Positions 45,110 to 53,199 of a stretch of 64,000 nt of DNA are shown here, in pieces. Position 1 is the first letter of the stretch. The number at the start of each line of letters is the position of its first letter. The stretch covers positions 21,837 through 85,836 of the forward strand of contig JAVBPR010000017.1 in the NCBI GenBank assembly GCA_031549485.1, read 5' to 3'. A program made the position numbers and the translations under genes. Source of the stretch: JAVBPR01 sp031549485 (lineage in GTDB: Bacteria > Bacillota > Clostridia > Oscillospirales > Feifaniaceae). Under the pieces are notes generated by a model that ran no database searches, was not told the origin of the DNA, and saw only the letters and a list, made by a program, of their open reading frames with translations.

Positions 45110-46421
45110 AATCAGTTTAATCTCGCTCGGCTGTTCGAAAAACCAGGTCGACGCCGAGCGGATGCTCGCGGTTCTCGCAAAAGACGGGTTTGCGCTTACG
45201 GCCGACCTGTCCGAGGCGGACGCGGTGATTGTAAATACCTGCGGCTTTATCGAAAGCGCGCGGGCGGAGGCGATTGAAAATATACTTGAGGTCGCCGAGC
45301 TAAAAAAAGAAGGAAAGCTGAAGGCGGTTATCGTTTCGGGTTGTATGGCCGAGCGGTACCGCGACGAAATAAAGCGCGAAATGCCCGAAGTCGACGCGAT
45401 TTTGGGCATCGGAAGCATAGAAGAAATTTCAAAAGCGTGCAAAGCGGCGCTTTGCGGCGATGATTTTAAGAGTTTTCTTCCGAAAGAGGGCTGTGCCAGA
45501 GGCGGAGAGCGGATTTTGCAAACGCCGCCTTATACCGCTTATCTCAAAATCGCGGACGGATGTGACAACCGATGCGCTTTTTGTGCGATACCGTCGATTC
45601 GCGGAAACTTCATAAGCCGCCCTATCGAGGAACTCGTCGCGGAGGCGCAAAAACTTTGCGAGAGCGGAGTTTCCGAAATTACACTTGTAGCGCAGGACAC
45701 GACAAGATACGGCGAGGATATTTACGGGAAGCCGATGCTGGCGGAGCTTTTGACAAAGCTCTGTGAAGTCGATTTTAAGTGGATTCGGGTGCTTTACAGC
45801 TACGCCGACCGTATCACCGAAAATTTAGTTTCGGTAATAAAAAACGAGCCGAAAATCGTAAAATATCTCGATATTCCGATTCAGCATCTTTCGGACGCAG
45901 TTTTAAAGAGGATGAATCGTCGCGATACATATGATAAAATATCGGTGCAGGTTAAAAACCTTCGCCGCGAAGTCCCCGGGATAATTCTTCGCACAACCGT
46001 TATGGTCGGCTTCCCCGGTGAGACCGAGGAGGATTTTGCGCTTCTCTGCGAGCGGCTCGAGGAGCTTAGTTTCGACCGCCTCGGCGTTTTCGCTTTTTCG
46101 AGCGAGGAGGGAACTCCCGCCGAAAAGATAGAGGATAACCTTTCGCAGGAAGAAAAAAACCGCCGCGCCGAAATAGTTATGGAAGCGGCGGCGCGCAGGA
46201 TGGAAGAAAAAAACGCAAAGCAGGTAGGAAAAAGCAAAACGGTGCTTGTCGAAGGCTTTGACAAAGCCGCCGAGTGCTATTTCGGGCGAAGCGCCGATGA
46301 CGCGCCCGAAGTTGACGGCAAAGTGTTTTTATTTTGCAAAAACGGCGCATATTCGGGGCAGTACCGCGAAGTGCTCATTACCGAGGTGTGCGACTGCGAC
46401 CTTGTCGGCACGGCGGAATAG
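45102..46421 (+). CDS. rimO: Ribosomal protein S12 methylthiotransferase RimO
   Basis: 439 residues from ATG 45102. The N-terminal UPF0004 domain shows SLGCSKNQVDAERM and VNTCGFIE, with three Cys for the auxiliary cluster; the radical-SAM motif is CDNRCAFCAIP; QHLSDAVLKRMNRR and a C-terminal TRAM domain follow. It adds a methylthio group to Asp in ribosomal protein S12 (the LGCSKN signature favours RimO over MiaB). The gene overlaps recX by eight bases. Between 46422 and 46618 nothing is seen. Confidence 0.97.
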   Translation: MNKISLISLGCSKNQVDAERMLAVLAKDGFALTADLSEADAVIVNTCGFIESARAEAIENILEVAELKKEGKLKAVIVSGCMAERYRDEIKREMPEVDAILGIGSIEEISKACKAALCGDDFKSFLPKEGCARGGERILQTPPYTAYLKIADGCDNRCAFCAIPSIRGNFISRPIEELVAEAQKLCESGVSEITLVAQDTTRYGEDIYGKPMLAELLTKLCEVDFKWIRVLYSYADRITENLVSVIKNEPKIVKYLDIPIQHLSDAVLKRMNRRDTYDKISVQVKNLRREVPGIILRTTVMVGFPGETEEDFALLCERLEELSFDRLGVFAFSSEEGTPAEKIEDNLSQEEKNRRAEIVMEAAARRMEEKNAKQVGKSKTVLVEGFDKAAECYFGRSADDAPEVDGKVFLFCKNGAYSGQYREVLITEVCDCDLVGTAE

Positions 46422-46618
46422 CGGCGAAACCGGCGGAAACCTCGCACCGACCGCGGCAGTGTTTTGCGGGGTAAAGGCGCATACCGTATGCAAATATACG
46501 ATAGTTTTAGTCCTTCGGCAAAACCATAGCATATTTGAAAACAAGCGGCGGTTTTAGCCCGGCGAAAAATGAAGCAAAACATGCAGACACTAATTATTTT
46601 AAGAAAAAAGGAGCAAAA

Positions 46619-47122
46619 ATGGCAAACAAAATAACGACAATACGAATATTTTTGGTGCCGGTTTTTGCTGTGCTTTATATGCTTTCGCAAAATCTCGCCG
46701 CCGGCATTGTTTTTCTTGTCGCCGCCGCGACCGACGGGCTTGACGGATATATTGCAAGGAAAACGGGAACGGTCACAAGGCTCGGGAAATTCCTTGATCC
46801 CCTTGCCGACAAACTTTTAATAATAACCGCGATAATCTGTATGGTAGACAAGGGAACTTTTTCGGTGGTTGCCGCGATTCTGATAATCGCAAGGGAGCTT
46901 ATTATCACGGCGTTTCGCACCGTCGCGATGGGCGAGGGAATAGAGCTCGCCGCCGACAATCTCGGAAAAATCAAAACGATAATCCAAATTGCCGCTGTTA
47001 TTGTGGTGATGTGGAGCGGCGGAAAATTTTATCTAAACGAAATTTTCATTGCCGCCGCAACGGTCATCACGGTGGTGTCCGGCATAAACTATATATTAAA
47101 AAACAAAGCGGTTCTGAGGTAA
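46619..47122 (+). CDS. pgsA: CDP-diacylglycerol-glycerol-3-phosphate 3-phosphatidyltransferase
   Basis: 167 residues with four or more membrane segments. The CDP-alcohol phosphotransferase motif is complete: DGLDGYIARKTGTVTRLGKF continuing LDPLADK, with the catalytic Asp residues. The enzyme makes phosphatidylglycerol phosphate at the membrane. ATG 46619 is selected for the AAAGGAG site upstream; the open frame further upstream starts in non-homologous sequence. It follows rimO, as in many Firmicutes. Confidence 0.96.
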   Translation: MANKITTIRIFLVPVFAVLYMLSQNLAAGIVFLVAAATDGLDGYIARKTGTVTRLGKFLDPLADKLLIITAIICMVDKGTFSVVAAILIIARELIITAFRTVAMGEGIELAADNLGKIKTIIQIAAVIVVMWSGGKFYLNEIFIAAATVITVVSGINYILKNKAVLR

Positions 47123-47126
47123 CATT

Positions 47127-47753
47127 ATGGGCATTATAAAAGACATAAAAACAATTAGGGAAAGGGATCCCGCGGCCCGGAACGGGCTCGAGATTTTCCT
47201 GCTGTATTCGGGCGTTCACGCGCTGATATGGCATAGGCTGGCGAGCTTTTTCTACCGGCATAAAATGAAATTCATCGCGCGGTTTTTATCGCAGAGCGGA
47301 AGATTTTGGACCGGGATTGAAATCCATCCGGGCGCGACCATCGGAAGCGGGCTTTTTATCGACCACGGCTCGGGCGTCGTAATCGGCGAAACCGCCGTCG
47401 TCGGCGATAATTGTACGCTTTATCAGGGCGTCACCCTCGGCGGAACCGGAAAAGATACCGGAAAAAGGCATCCGACTCTCGGCAACAACGTAATTGTCGG
47501 CGCGGGGGCAAAAATTCTCGGGCCGTTCAAGGTCGGCGACAACGCGAGAATCGCGGCCGGCGCGGTCGTGCTTGAGGAAGTTCCGCCCGATTCTACGGCG
47601 GTCGGCGTTCCGGCAAGGGTTGTGCGTATCGGCGGAGTCAAGGTCACAAGCAATCTCGACCATATCCATATTCCCGATCCGGTCGCGCAGGAGCTTTGCA
47701 GGCTGACGGCGAGGATAGAAAAATTGGAAAAAGAGTTAAAGGAAAAAGAATGA
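47127..47753 (+). CDS. cysE: Serine O-acetyltransferase
   Basis: 208 residues. An N-terminal helical cap (IRERDPAARNGLEI) precedes a left-handed beta-helix of hexapeptide repeats: IHPGATIGSGLFIDHG, VIGETAVVGDNC, TLGGTGKDTGKRHP and AKILGPFKVGDNARI. It forms O-acetylserine, the precursor for cysteine. It starts four bases after pgsA and overlaps cysS by the classic ATGA, tying cysteine synthesis to cysteinyl-tRNA formation. No T-box leader precedes the pair. Confidence 0.97.
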   Translation: MGIIKDIKTIRERDPAARNGLEIFLLYSGVHALIWHRLASFFYRHKMKFIARFLSQSGRFWTGIEIHPGATIGSGLFIDHGSGVVIGETAVVGDNCTLYQGVTLGGTGKDTGKRHPTLGNNVIVGAGAKILGPFKVGDNARIAAGAVVLEEVPPDSTAVGVPARVVRIGGVKVTSNLDHIHIPDPVAQELCRLTARIEKLEKELKEKE

Positions 47754-49150
47754 AGATTTTTAACGCGGAAACAAGGGAAAAAGAGCTTTTTGTGCCGATA
47801 GATAAAAACGAGGTCCGCATATACGCTTGCGGCCCGACCGTTTATAATTATTTTCACCTCGGCAACGCGCGCCCGTTTATCATTTTTGATACGCTTCGGC
47901 GCTATCTCGAGTTTCGGGGATATAACGTAAAATTCGTTCAGAATTTCACCGATATCGACGACAAGATGATAAACAAGGCAAACGAAGAGGGAATAACGGT
48001 AGCCGAGCTTGCGAAGAGATTTATCGCGGAGTATTTTACCGATGCTTCCGCGCTCGGCGTGAAAGCGGCGACCGTTCATCCGAGAGCGACCGAAAATATA
48101 GACGCGATAATTGAAATCATTAAAACGCTTATCGAAAAAGGTTTTGCCTATGAGGCTTCGGGCGATGTTTATTACCGCGCGCAAAAGTTCGAGGGCTACG
48201 GCAGGCTTTCGCATATGCCTATCGAAGATCTTGCCGCCGGTGCGCGCATAAGCGTGAACGATATAAAAGAAAGCCCGCTTGACTTCGCGCTTTGGAAAGC
48301 GGCGAAAGAAGGCGAGCCGTTTTGGGATTCGCCGTGGGGCAAAGGGCGGCCGGGCTGGCATATCGAATGCTCCGCAATGGCCAATAAATATCTTGGCAAA
48401 ACCATTGATATACACTGCGGCGGGCAGGACCTTGCCTTCCCGCACCACGAAAACGAAATCGCGCAGAGCGAAGCGGCAAACGGGGTAAAATTCGCAAATT
48501 ATTGGATGCACAACGCCTATATAAATATCGACAACCAGAAGATGAGCAAATCGGCGGGAAATTTCTTTACCGTAAGGGATATTTCAAAGCAGTTTGACTA
48601 TGAAGTCATCAGATTTTTCATGCTTTCCTGCCACTACCGTAGCCCGATAAATTTCAGCGCCGAAATATTGAAACAGGCCGAGGCCGGTCTCGCGAGGCTT
48701 TATAATTGCTATAATAACCTTAAATTTCTCTCCGAAACTGCGGAAGTCGGATTTTTGGAGGGCGAAAAGGAAATTCTTGACACCTTCGGCGAGTTCCGCG
48801 AAAAATTTATCGACGCTATGGACGACGACCTTAACACCGCCGACGCTATTTCGGTTATTTTTGATTTTGCGCGTGAGCTAAACACCGTTTTCTGCGCCGA
48901 GAGCGTGCATTCTTCCGATATGATTTCGGAGGCGACCGATATGTATCTCGAGCTTTGCGATGTCCTCGGAATCGTCGTAAAGCGGTCGGAAGACAGCCTT
49001 GACAGCGAAATAGAGGAGCTTATAAAACAGCGGACGCAGGCGAGGGAAAACAAGGACTACGCGACAAGCGATATGATAAGAGACAAGTTAAAAGCGATGA
49101 ATATAGAGCTTCTCGACACGCCGAGCGGGGTTAAATGGATAAGAAAGTAA
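47750..49150 (+). CDS. cysS: Cysteinyl-tRNA synthetase
   Basis: 466 residues from ATG 47750, overlapping cysE by four bases. CGPTVYNYFHLGNAR includes the HIGH-type signature, WHIECSAM and HCGGQDLAFPHHENE supply zinc ligands, and KMSKSAGNF is the KMSKS loop. It charges tRNA-Cys. AAAGGAAAAAG upstream. The C-terminus overlaps the mini-ribonuclease gene by 16 bases. Confidence 0.99.
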   Translation: MKIFNAETREKELFVPIDKNEVRIYACGPTVYNYFHLGNARPFIIFDTLRRYLEFRGYNVKFVQNFTDIDDKMINKANEEGITVAELAKRFIAEYFTDASALGVKAATVHPRATENIDAIIEIIKTLIEKGFAYEASGDVYYRAQKFEGYGRLSHMPIEDLAAGARISVNDIKESPLDFALWKAAKEGEPFWDSPWGKGRPGWHIECSAMANKYLGKTIDIHCGGQDLAFPHHENEIAQSEAANGVKFANYWMHNAYINIDNQKMSKSAGNFFTVRDISKQFDYEVIRFFMLSCHYRSPINFSAEILKQAEAGLARLYNCYNNLKFLSETAEVGFLEGEKEILDTFGEFREKFIDAMDDDLNTADAISVIFDFARELNTVFCAESVHSSDMISEATDMYLELCDVLGIVVKRSEDSLDSEIEELIKQRTQARENKDYATSDMIRDKLKAMNIELLDTPSGVKWIRK

Positions 49151-49527
49151 ATTACGGGAAAAGCGAGGCGGCACAGCTGCCGATAATCACGCTCGCCTAT
49201 ATCGGCGACGCGGTTTTCGAGATAATGACAAGAGAATTTCTTATTAGGAAGGGCATAGCACCGTCAAAGTTACATAGGGCGGCGACAGGGATAGTTTCCG
49301 CCGAGGGGCAGTTCGAAGCGTATAAGCGGATAGGCGATATGCTTTCAGAAGAGGAAAAAACCGTTTTTATGCGCGGCCGGAATGCCGATGTAACGGCGGC
49401 AAAAAAGAAATCGCCGGTTACTCATTCGCATGCGACAGGGCTTGAAGCGCTGTTCGGCTTTCTTTACCTTACCGGCGAAAAGGACAGGCTTTATCAGCTT
49501 TATGATATGGCAAAAGAGGGGCTGTAA
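49135..49527 (+). CDS. mrnC: Mini-ribonuclease 3
   Basis: 130 residues. LAYIGDAVFEIMTREFL contains the catalytic Asp of RNase III-like enzymes; RGRNADV and YLTGEKDRL are further family motifs. It lacks the double-stranded RNA-binding domain, as expected for Mini-III, which matures 23S rRNA ends. ATG 49135 lies inside cysS; this cysS-mrnC order is widespread in Firmicutes. A terminator overlaps its stop. Confidence 0.97.
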   Translation: MDKKVNYGKSEAAQLPIITLAYIGDAVFEIMTREFLIRKGIAPSKLHRAATGIVSAEGQFEAYKRIGDMLSEEEKTVFMRGRNADVTAAKKKSPVTHSHATGLEALFGFLYLTGEKDRLYQLYDMAKEGL

Positions 49528-49541
49528 AAGCCCCTCTTTTT
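49512..49541 (+). terminator. Terminator ending the recA-mrnC gene run
   Basis: AAAAGAGGGGCT/AGCCCCTCTTTT stem (49512-49523 with 49529-49540) with T-run, overlapping the mrnC stop. From 49542 to 49687 the sequence is AT-rich and holds no recognised gene. Confidence 0.92.
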
Positions 49542-49687
49542 GCGGTTACAAAACAAAAGAATTACAGATTGATTACCGAAAGCGAAATTAACTTTTTTGG
49601 ACTACAAAAACTTAAAATCACTTTACATTAAAGATAATCGTTGTAAACTTTTATTTCGTTTTTATAAATCTGCTCTAAAATCAACCA

Positions 49688-49852
49688 TTATTTTGATGAG
49701 TTGTTTTGCGCCTTGTTACTGCAAGATTTGCTTGAAGATTTGTTACTAGCTCTGTTGCTTGCTCTGTTACTTGCTTTATTATTTGCCTTGTTACTTGCTC
49801 TGTTGGAGCTCTGGCTCCTCGAATTACTCGAATTATTAGATGCTTGTGACAT
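49688..49852 (-). CDS. Small Ser/Asn-rich basic repeat protein
   Basis: 54 residues on the minus strand, from ATG (49852-49850) to TAA. A GAGGTG lies ten to fifteen bases upstream and AAAGGA directly abuts the start. The product consists almost only of Ser, Asn, Ala, Lys, Arg and Gln, with repeats such as SNRASNKANNKASNRASNR, and one Cys. It is intrinsically disordered and basic. The DNA shows an imperfect repeat of about 12 bases. The plus-strand frame over the same bases would be a run of Leu/Ala/Glu and is judged a shadow. Such proteins bind nucleic acid or sit in spore coats, but no family can be named. Confidence 0.6.
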   Translation of the reverse strand: MSQASNNSSNSRSQSSNRASNKANNKASNRASNRASNKSSSKSCSNKAQNNSSK

Positions 49853-49949
49853 TCCTTTGTTTCACCTCGTTTGTTTTTGTGGTCCGCTCTTATTGTCTGC
49901 CCTTTTCGGGGGTAAAATGCGAGGAAAATTTTAAAAAACGGAGAAAAAT

Positions 49950-51374
49950 ATGATTCTTCCTGAAGAATTTTTGGAAAAAGCGAAAAGTTTTCCTGATTTT
50001 GATATTATCGCCTATTTGAAAGCGATAAAGCAGCCTCCCTCAAAGGGGCTGCGCGTGAATACAGGCAAAATCTGCGTTGCGGATTTTTTAAAAATTTCGC
50101 CGTTTTCGCTTTTCCCGAACCCGCTTTGCGGCGAGGGATTTATAGTGGCGGACGGCGAGCCGGCAAGGCATGTTTATCACGCGTCGGGACTATATTACAT
50201 GCAAGAGCCGTCGGCTATGTCGGCCGTCCCGATGATGGAACTTTGCCCCGGCGACAAGGTTCTTGACCTCTGCGCCGCGCCGGGAGGAAAAAGCACCCAA
50301 ATTGCGGCAAAAATCGGTGAAGACGGACTGCTTATTTCAAACGAAATTGTAAGTTCCCGAGTTTTCGCGCTTTCTTCCAATATCGAGCGGCTGGGGATAA
50401 GAAACGCGGTTGTAACAAACGCTGCGCCGGACAAGCTGGGCCCGAAACTTCGAGAGTTTTTCGATAAAATCCTTGTGGACGCGCCGTGTTCTGGCGAGGG
50501 GATGTTCAGGAAAGATAAAGAAGCGGCAAAATATTGGAGCCCGGAGCATTCGAAAAGCTGTGCTTTGCGCCAGCGCGAAATTTTGGAAAGCGCGAAGGAA
50601 GCGCTTGCGCCCGGCGGGATTTTGGTGTATTCGACCTGCACCTTTTCGCGCGAGGAAAACGAGGGCGTAATAGAAGCGTTTTTAAGCGAAAACAGGGATT
50701 TTTCGCTGGTAGAATATAAAAGAATTTACCCGCAGGACGGCATCGGAGAGGGACATTTTGCCGCAAAACTGATAAAAAAGGGCGAGCCTGCCACAGGAGA
50801 GCCGCGCGGAAACGGCAATTTAAACGGCGGAGATTTGCGCTCAAATCGGAGTACAGGCGAACAAGAAAACGGCGCATCCGCAACCGTCTATCAAGCAAGC
50901 AGGTTTAACTCTGCAGCGCGGCGAAATTCGCCGTTTGCTATTGCCGGCGGCGAAGAACAAGAAGCGGTCAAAACATATCACAATATTGTTTGCGGCGCGC
51001 CGTACGGCAAAATTATCTCGGCGGCGGGCCATGTTTTCATAGCGCCTCGAAAAATGCCGGAGCTTTCGGGAATCCGCATCGTTTCGGCGGGCGTCCGCGC
51101 GTTTTCGATTGAAAAAGGCAGGCTTGAGCCCTGTCACAATCTTTTTATGGCGGCGGACGCAAAAGAGATAAAAAACGTGATAAATCTTTCGTCCGAAAGC
51201 AAGGAATTAAAAGCGTTCATGAGAGGCGAAGTAATTCCCTGCGATTTTTCGGGATATACGGCTGTCGCGGCGGACGGGTTCATTGTCGGGTTCGGAAAAG
51301 GCGGCGGAGGTGTGCTCAAAAACAAATATCCGAAAGGGCTCCGGAATTTCGGATTGCGCTCTTCGGAGGAATAG
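49950..51374 (+). CDS. rsmF: 16S rRNA m5C methyltransferase (RsmF/NOL1-NOP2-Sun type)
   Basis: 474 residues. The SAM site is VLDLCAAPGGKSTQIAAK, motif IV DAPCSGEGMFRKD and motif VI VYSTCTFSREENEG, giving both catalytic Cys. A C-terminal part from about residue 330 with LSGIRIVSAGVRAF and VGFGKGGGGVLKNKYPKGLR corresponds to the PUA-like and RsmF-specific domains. It makes 5-methylcytosine in 16S rRNA. The linker around residues 275-320 is unusually rich in Gly, Asn and Arg. ATG with CGGAG upstream. Confidence 0.93.
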   Translation: MILPEEFLEKAKSFPDFDIIAYLKAIKQPPSKGLRVNTGKICVADFLKISPFSLFPNPLCGEGFIVADGEPARHVYHASGLYYMQEPSAMSAVPMMELCPGDKVLDLCAAPGGKSTQIAAKIGEDGLLISNEIVSSRVFALSSNIERLGIRNAVVTNAAPDKLGPKLREFFDKILVDAPCSGEGMFRKDKEAAKYWSPEHSKSCALRQREILESAKEALAPGGILVYSTCTFSREENEGVIEAFLSENRDFSLVEYKRIYPQDGIGEGHFAAKLIKKGEPATGEPRGNGNLNGGDLRSNRSTGEQENGASATVYQASRFNSAARRNSPFAIAGGEEQEAVKTYHNIVCGAPYGKIISAAGHVFIAPRKMPELSGIRIVSAGVRAFSIEKGRLEPCHNLFMAADAKEIKNVINLSSESKELKAFMRGEVIPCDFSGYTAVAADGFIVGFGKGGGGVLKNKYPKGLRNFGLRSSEE

Positions 51375-51418
51375 TATTTTGCTTTTTGCCCTTTGGCGCG
51401 CGATTTTTTGAAAAAGGC

Positions 51419-51447
51419 TTGCAATAACGCTTATTATTATTTATAAT
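51419..51447 (+). promoter_or_regulatory. Promoter of tRNA-Val
   Basis: TTGCAA (51419-51424), 17-base spacer, TATAAT (51442-51447), 13 bases before the tRNA. Confidence 0.85.
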
Positions 51448-51460
51448 ATATTAGCAATAG

Positions 51461-51536
51461 GGACAATTAGCTCAGCTGGTAGAGCACTCGCTTGACGTGC
51501 GAGTGGTCAGCGGTTCGAACCCGTTATTGTCCACCA
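51461..51536 (+). tRNA. tRNA-Val (GAC)
   Basis: 76 bases including an encoded CCA. Acceptor GGACAAT/ATTGTCC, D arm with AGCTCAGCTGGTAGAGC, anticodon stem CTCGC/GCGAG around TTGACGT (anticodon GAC, reads GUC/GUU), and T-loop GGTTCGAACCC. Confidence 0.98.
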
Positions 51537-51726
51537 ACACAAGTGTGCTTTTAGCGCAGTTCGCCCATAAAAATGCTCGTGAGGACACGGCATGGCCGGC
51601 GCAAGCCGGACAGCGGGACGCAGCGAAATTTTTATGGAACAGCGAACAAGCGGAGCATGACAGCACACACGAGAGAATATCGGCAGATAACTTACAAAAA
51701 GAAGAAGCGTTTCTTCTTTTTTTTGT
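51537..51726 (+). ncRNA. Nested-stem structured element with terminator, function unknown
   Basis: Four nested inverted repeats in register: GTGTGCT (51543-51549) with AGCACAC (51662-51668), GTTCGC (51559-51564) with GCGAAC (51642-51647), CCATAAAAAT (51565-51574) with ATTTTTATGG (51628-51637), and CCGGC-GCAA-GCCGG (51596-51609) with a GNRA loop. An 11-bp terminator stem with T-run follows at 51696-51724. It could be cotranscribed with tRNA-Val. No protein frame with a ribosome binding site was found. Confidence 0.55.
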
Positions 51727-51767
51727 ATCATTTTGAGTTTTAAAAATTTTTTTGGAGGAACTTTGGA

Positions 51768-52316
51768 ATGAACGTTGTAGAGGCAATTGAAAAACGCAGA
51801 AGTGTCAGAGGATACACCGAAAAACCGGTCACGCAGGAGCAAATCGAGATTTTGAAAAAAGCCGCTATGGAATCGCCGACGGCAAGGAATCTGCAGCCGC
51901 TTCATTTTTCATTTCTCACAAACAAAGAGATAATGGGAGCGATCGATGCGACGTACAGGGACGCGCTCCGCGCTCTGCCGAATATGCAGCTTCGCACCTC
52001 GGTTGACGAAACATATCTCGCTTATGAAGCGCCGCTTTTCATCGTTATTTCGTCAAATCGGGCGGCAGAGTTCGGCGTTGTCGACGCGGGAATCGCGGTC
52101 CAAACGCTCGCGCTTGCGGCGGAGGGCATTGGACTTTCAAGCGTAATTATCGGAATGCTCCGGCTTGTTTTCAAAATGCCAAAAGGTCCGGAAATCCGCA
52201 AAATGCTTCAGATTCCAAATACGCACGAATTTGTTATCGCCATCGCAATCGGCGAGGGGAACATGACAAAAGAAGCGCACGATATGAGGCCGGAAAATAT
52301 TTCGGTAATCGAATAA
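51768..52316 (+). CDS. Nitroreductase-family FMN oxidoreductase
   Basis: 182 residues. AIEKRRSVRGYTEKPVTQEQ and MESPTARNLQPLHF at the N-terminus are the FMN-binding segments, and DAGIAVQTLALAAEGIGLSS is the conserved middle helix. Such enzymes reduce nitro compounds, quinones or other substrates with NAD(P)H; the physiological substrate is not evident. Good GGAGGAAC site before the ATG. It lies 52 bases upstream of nfnA, so cotranscription is possible. Confidence 0.93.
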   Translation: MNVVEAIEKRRSVRGYTEKPVTQEQIEILKKAAMESPTARNLQPLHFSFLTNKEIMGAIDATYRDALRALPNMQLRTSVDETYLAYEAPLFIVISSNRAAEFGVVDAGIAVQTLALAAEGIGLSSVIIGMLRLVFKMPKGPEIRKMLQIPNTHEFVIAIAIGEGNMTKEAHDMRPENISVIE

Positions 52317-52368
52317 TTCTCTCGCGTAGGCGGCGCGGTTTGCCGAAAAGCGCGGAGCAGAGGAAATA

Positions 52369-53199
52369 ATGTATAAAATAGCAGAATCGAAAAGGCTCTC
52401 GGAAAATGTTAAACTTGTTCGGGTTTTTGCGCCGCATGTGGCAAAAAAAGCAAAGCCCGGACAATTTGTCATGCTCAGGGTAAACGAGGGCGGCGAGAGG
52501 ATTCCGCTTACAATAGCCGACTATGACAGGGAAAACGGCATAATCACCGTAATTTTTCAGGAGGTCGGGAAAACCACAAAACTGCTCGGCGCGCTTAGCG
52601 CGGGGGACAGTATACTTGATTTCGCCGGTCCGCTTGGAAAAGCAACCGAGTTTTGCGGCGAAAAAAGCGTTTGCGTTATCGGCGGCGGCCTTGGCAGCGC
52701 GATAGCCTACCCACAGGCGAAAGCCTTTGCGGCAGCGGGCGCGGAAGTAGATGTTATCGCAGGATTTAGAACAAAAGACCTCGTGATTTTGGAAGAGGAA
52801 TTTCGCAGCGTTGCAAATCTTTTTATCGCGACCGACGACGGAAGCTATATGGAAAAAGGGTTTGTCACCGACGTGCTGAAAAAACGGCTTGAAGAAAAAA
52901 AATACGACCTGATTGTCGTTATCGGTCCGATCATGATGATGAAAGCGGTCGCGCAGATTACAAAAGGGATAAAAACGATTTGCTCGATGAATTCGATAAT
53001 GATTGACGGAACCGGAATGTGCGGCTGCTGCCGCCTTACGGTCGGCGGGCGGGTCAAATTCGCCTGTGTCGACGGCCCGGATTTTGACGCGCATCTCGTT
53101 GATTTTGACGAGGCCGCGGCGAGAGGCCGCCATTATGCCGAGGAAGAGCGGGAGAGCCTGCACCTCTGCAACCTCACGGGGGAGGCGCGCAATGGCTAA
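52369..53199 (+). CDS. nfnA: NfnA-type ferredoxin-NADP+ reductase subunit
   Basis: 276 residues. An FAD domain at 1-95 (PGQFVMLRV, RIPLTIADYD), an NAD-binding domain with VIGGGLGSAIAYPQAK, and the C-terminal cluster motif GTGMCGCCRLTVGG with a fourth Cys in KFACVDGPDF, which holds a [2Fe-2S] centre. With the downstream gene it makes the electron-bifurcating complex coupling NADH and reduced ferredoxin to NADPH formation. ATG with CAGAGGAAA upstream. The end overlaps nfnB by eight bases. The same family includes sulfide-dehydrogenase alpha-like subunits, which cannot be fully excluded. Confidence 0.92.
   Translation: MYKIAESKRLSENVKLVRVFAPHVAKKAKPGQFVMLRVNEGGERIPLTIADYDRENGIITVIFQEVGKTTKLLGALSAGDSILDFAGPLGKATEFCGEKSVCVIGGGLGSAIAYPQAKAFAAAGAEVDVIAGFRTKDLVILEEEFRSVANLFIATDDGSYMEKGFVTDVLKKRLEEKKYDLIVVIGPIMMMKAVAQITKGIKTICSMNSIMIDGTGMCGCCRLTVGGRVKFACVDGPDFDAHLVDFDEAAARGRHYAEEERESLHLCNLTGEARNG

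Noticed and set aside
44300..45442. 380-codon minus-strand frame across recA/recX/rimO
   Set aside because: Opposes three certain genes; composition (Ser, Phe, Ala) typical of antisense shadows.
47060..47130. T-box or cysteine-responsive leader before cysE-cysS
   Set aside because: Genes are separated by only four bases from pgsA, leaving no room for such a leader.
47423..48511. 362-codon minus-strand frame across cysE/cysS
   Set aside because: Opposes certain genes with conserved motifs; no start signal.
49720..49830. Short repeats considered as CRISPR array
   Set aside because: Unit is about 12 bases, imperfect and without spacers; it encodes a repeat protein.
49701..49934. Plus-strand Leu/Ala-rich frame of 77 codons
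   Set aside because: Result of short repeats read on the wrong strand; the minus-strand frame has start signals and plausible composition.
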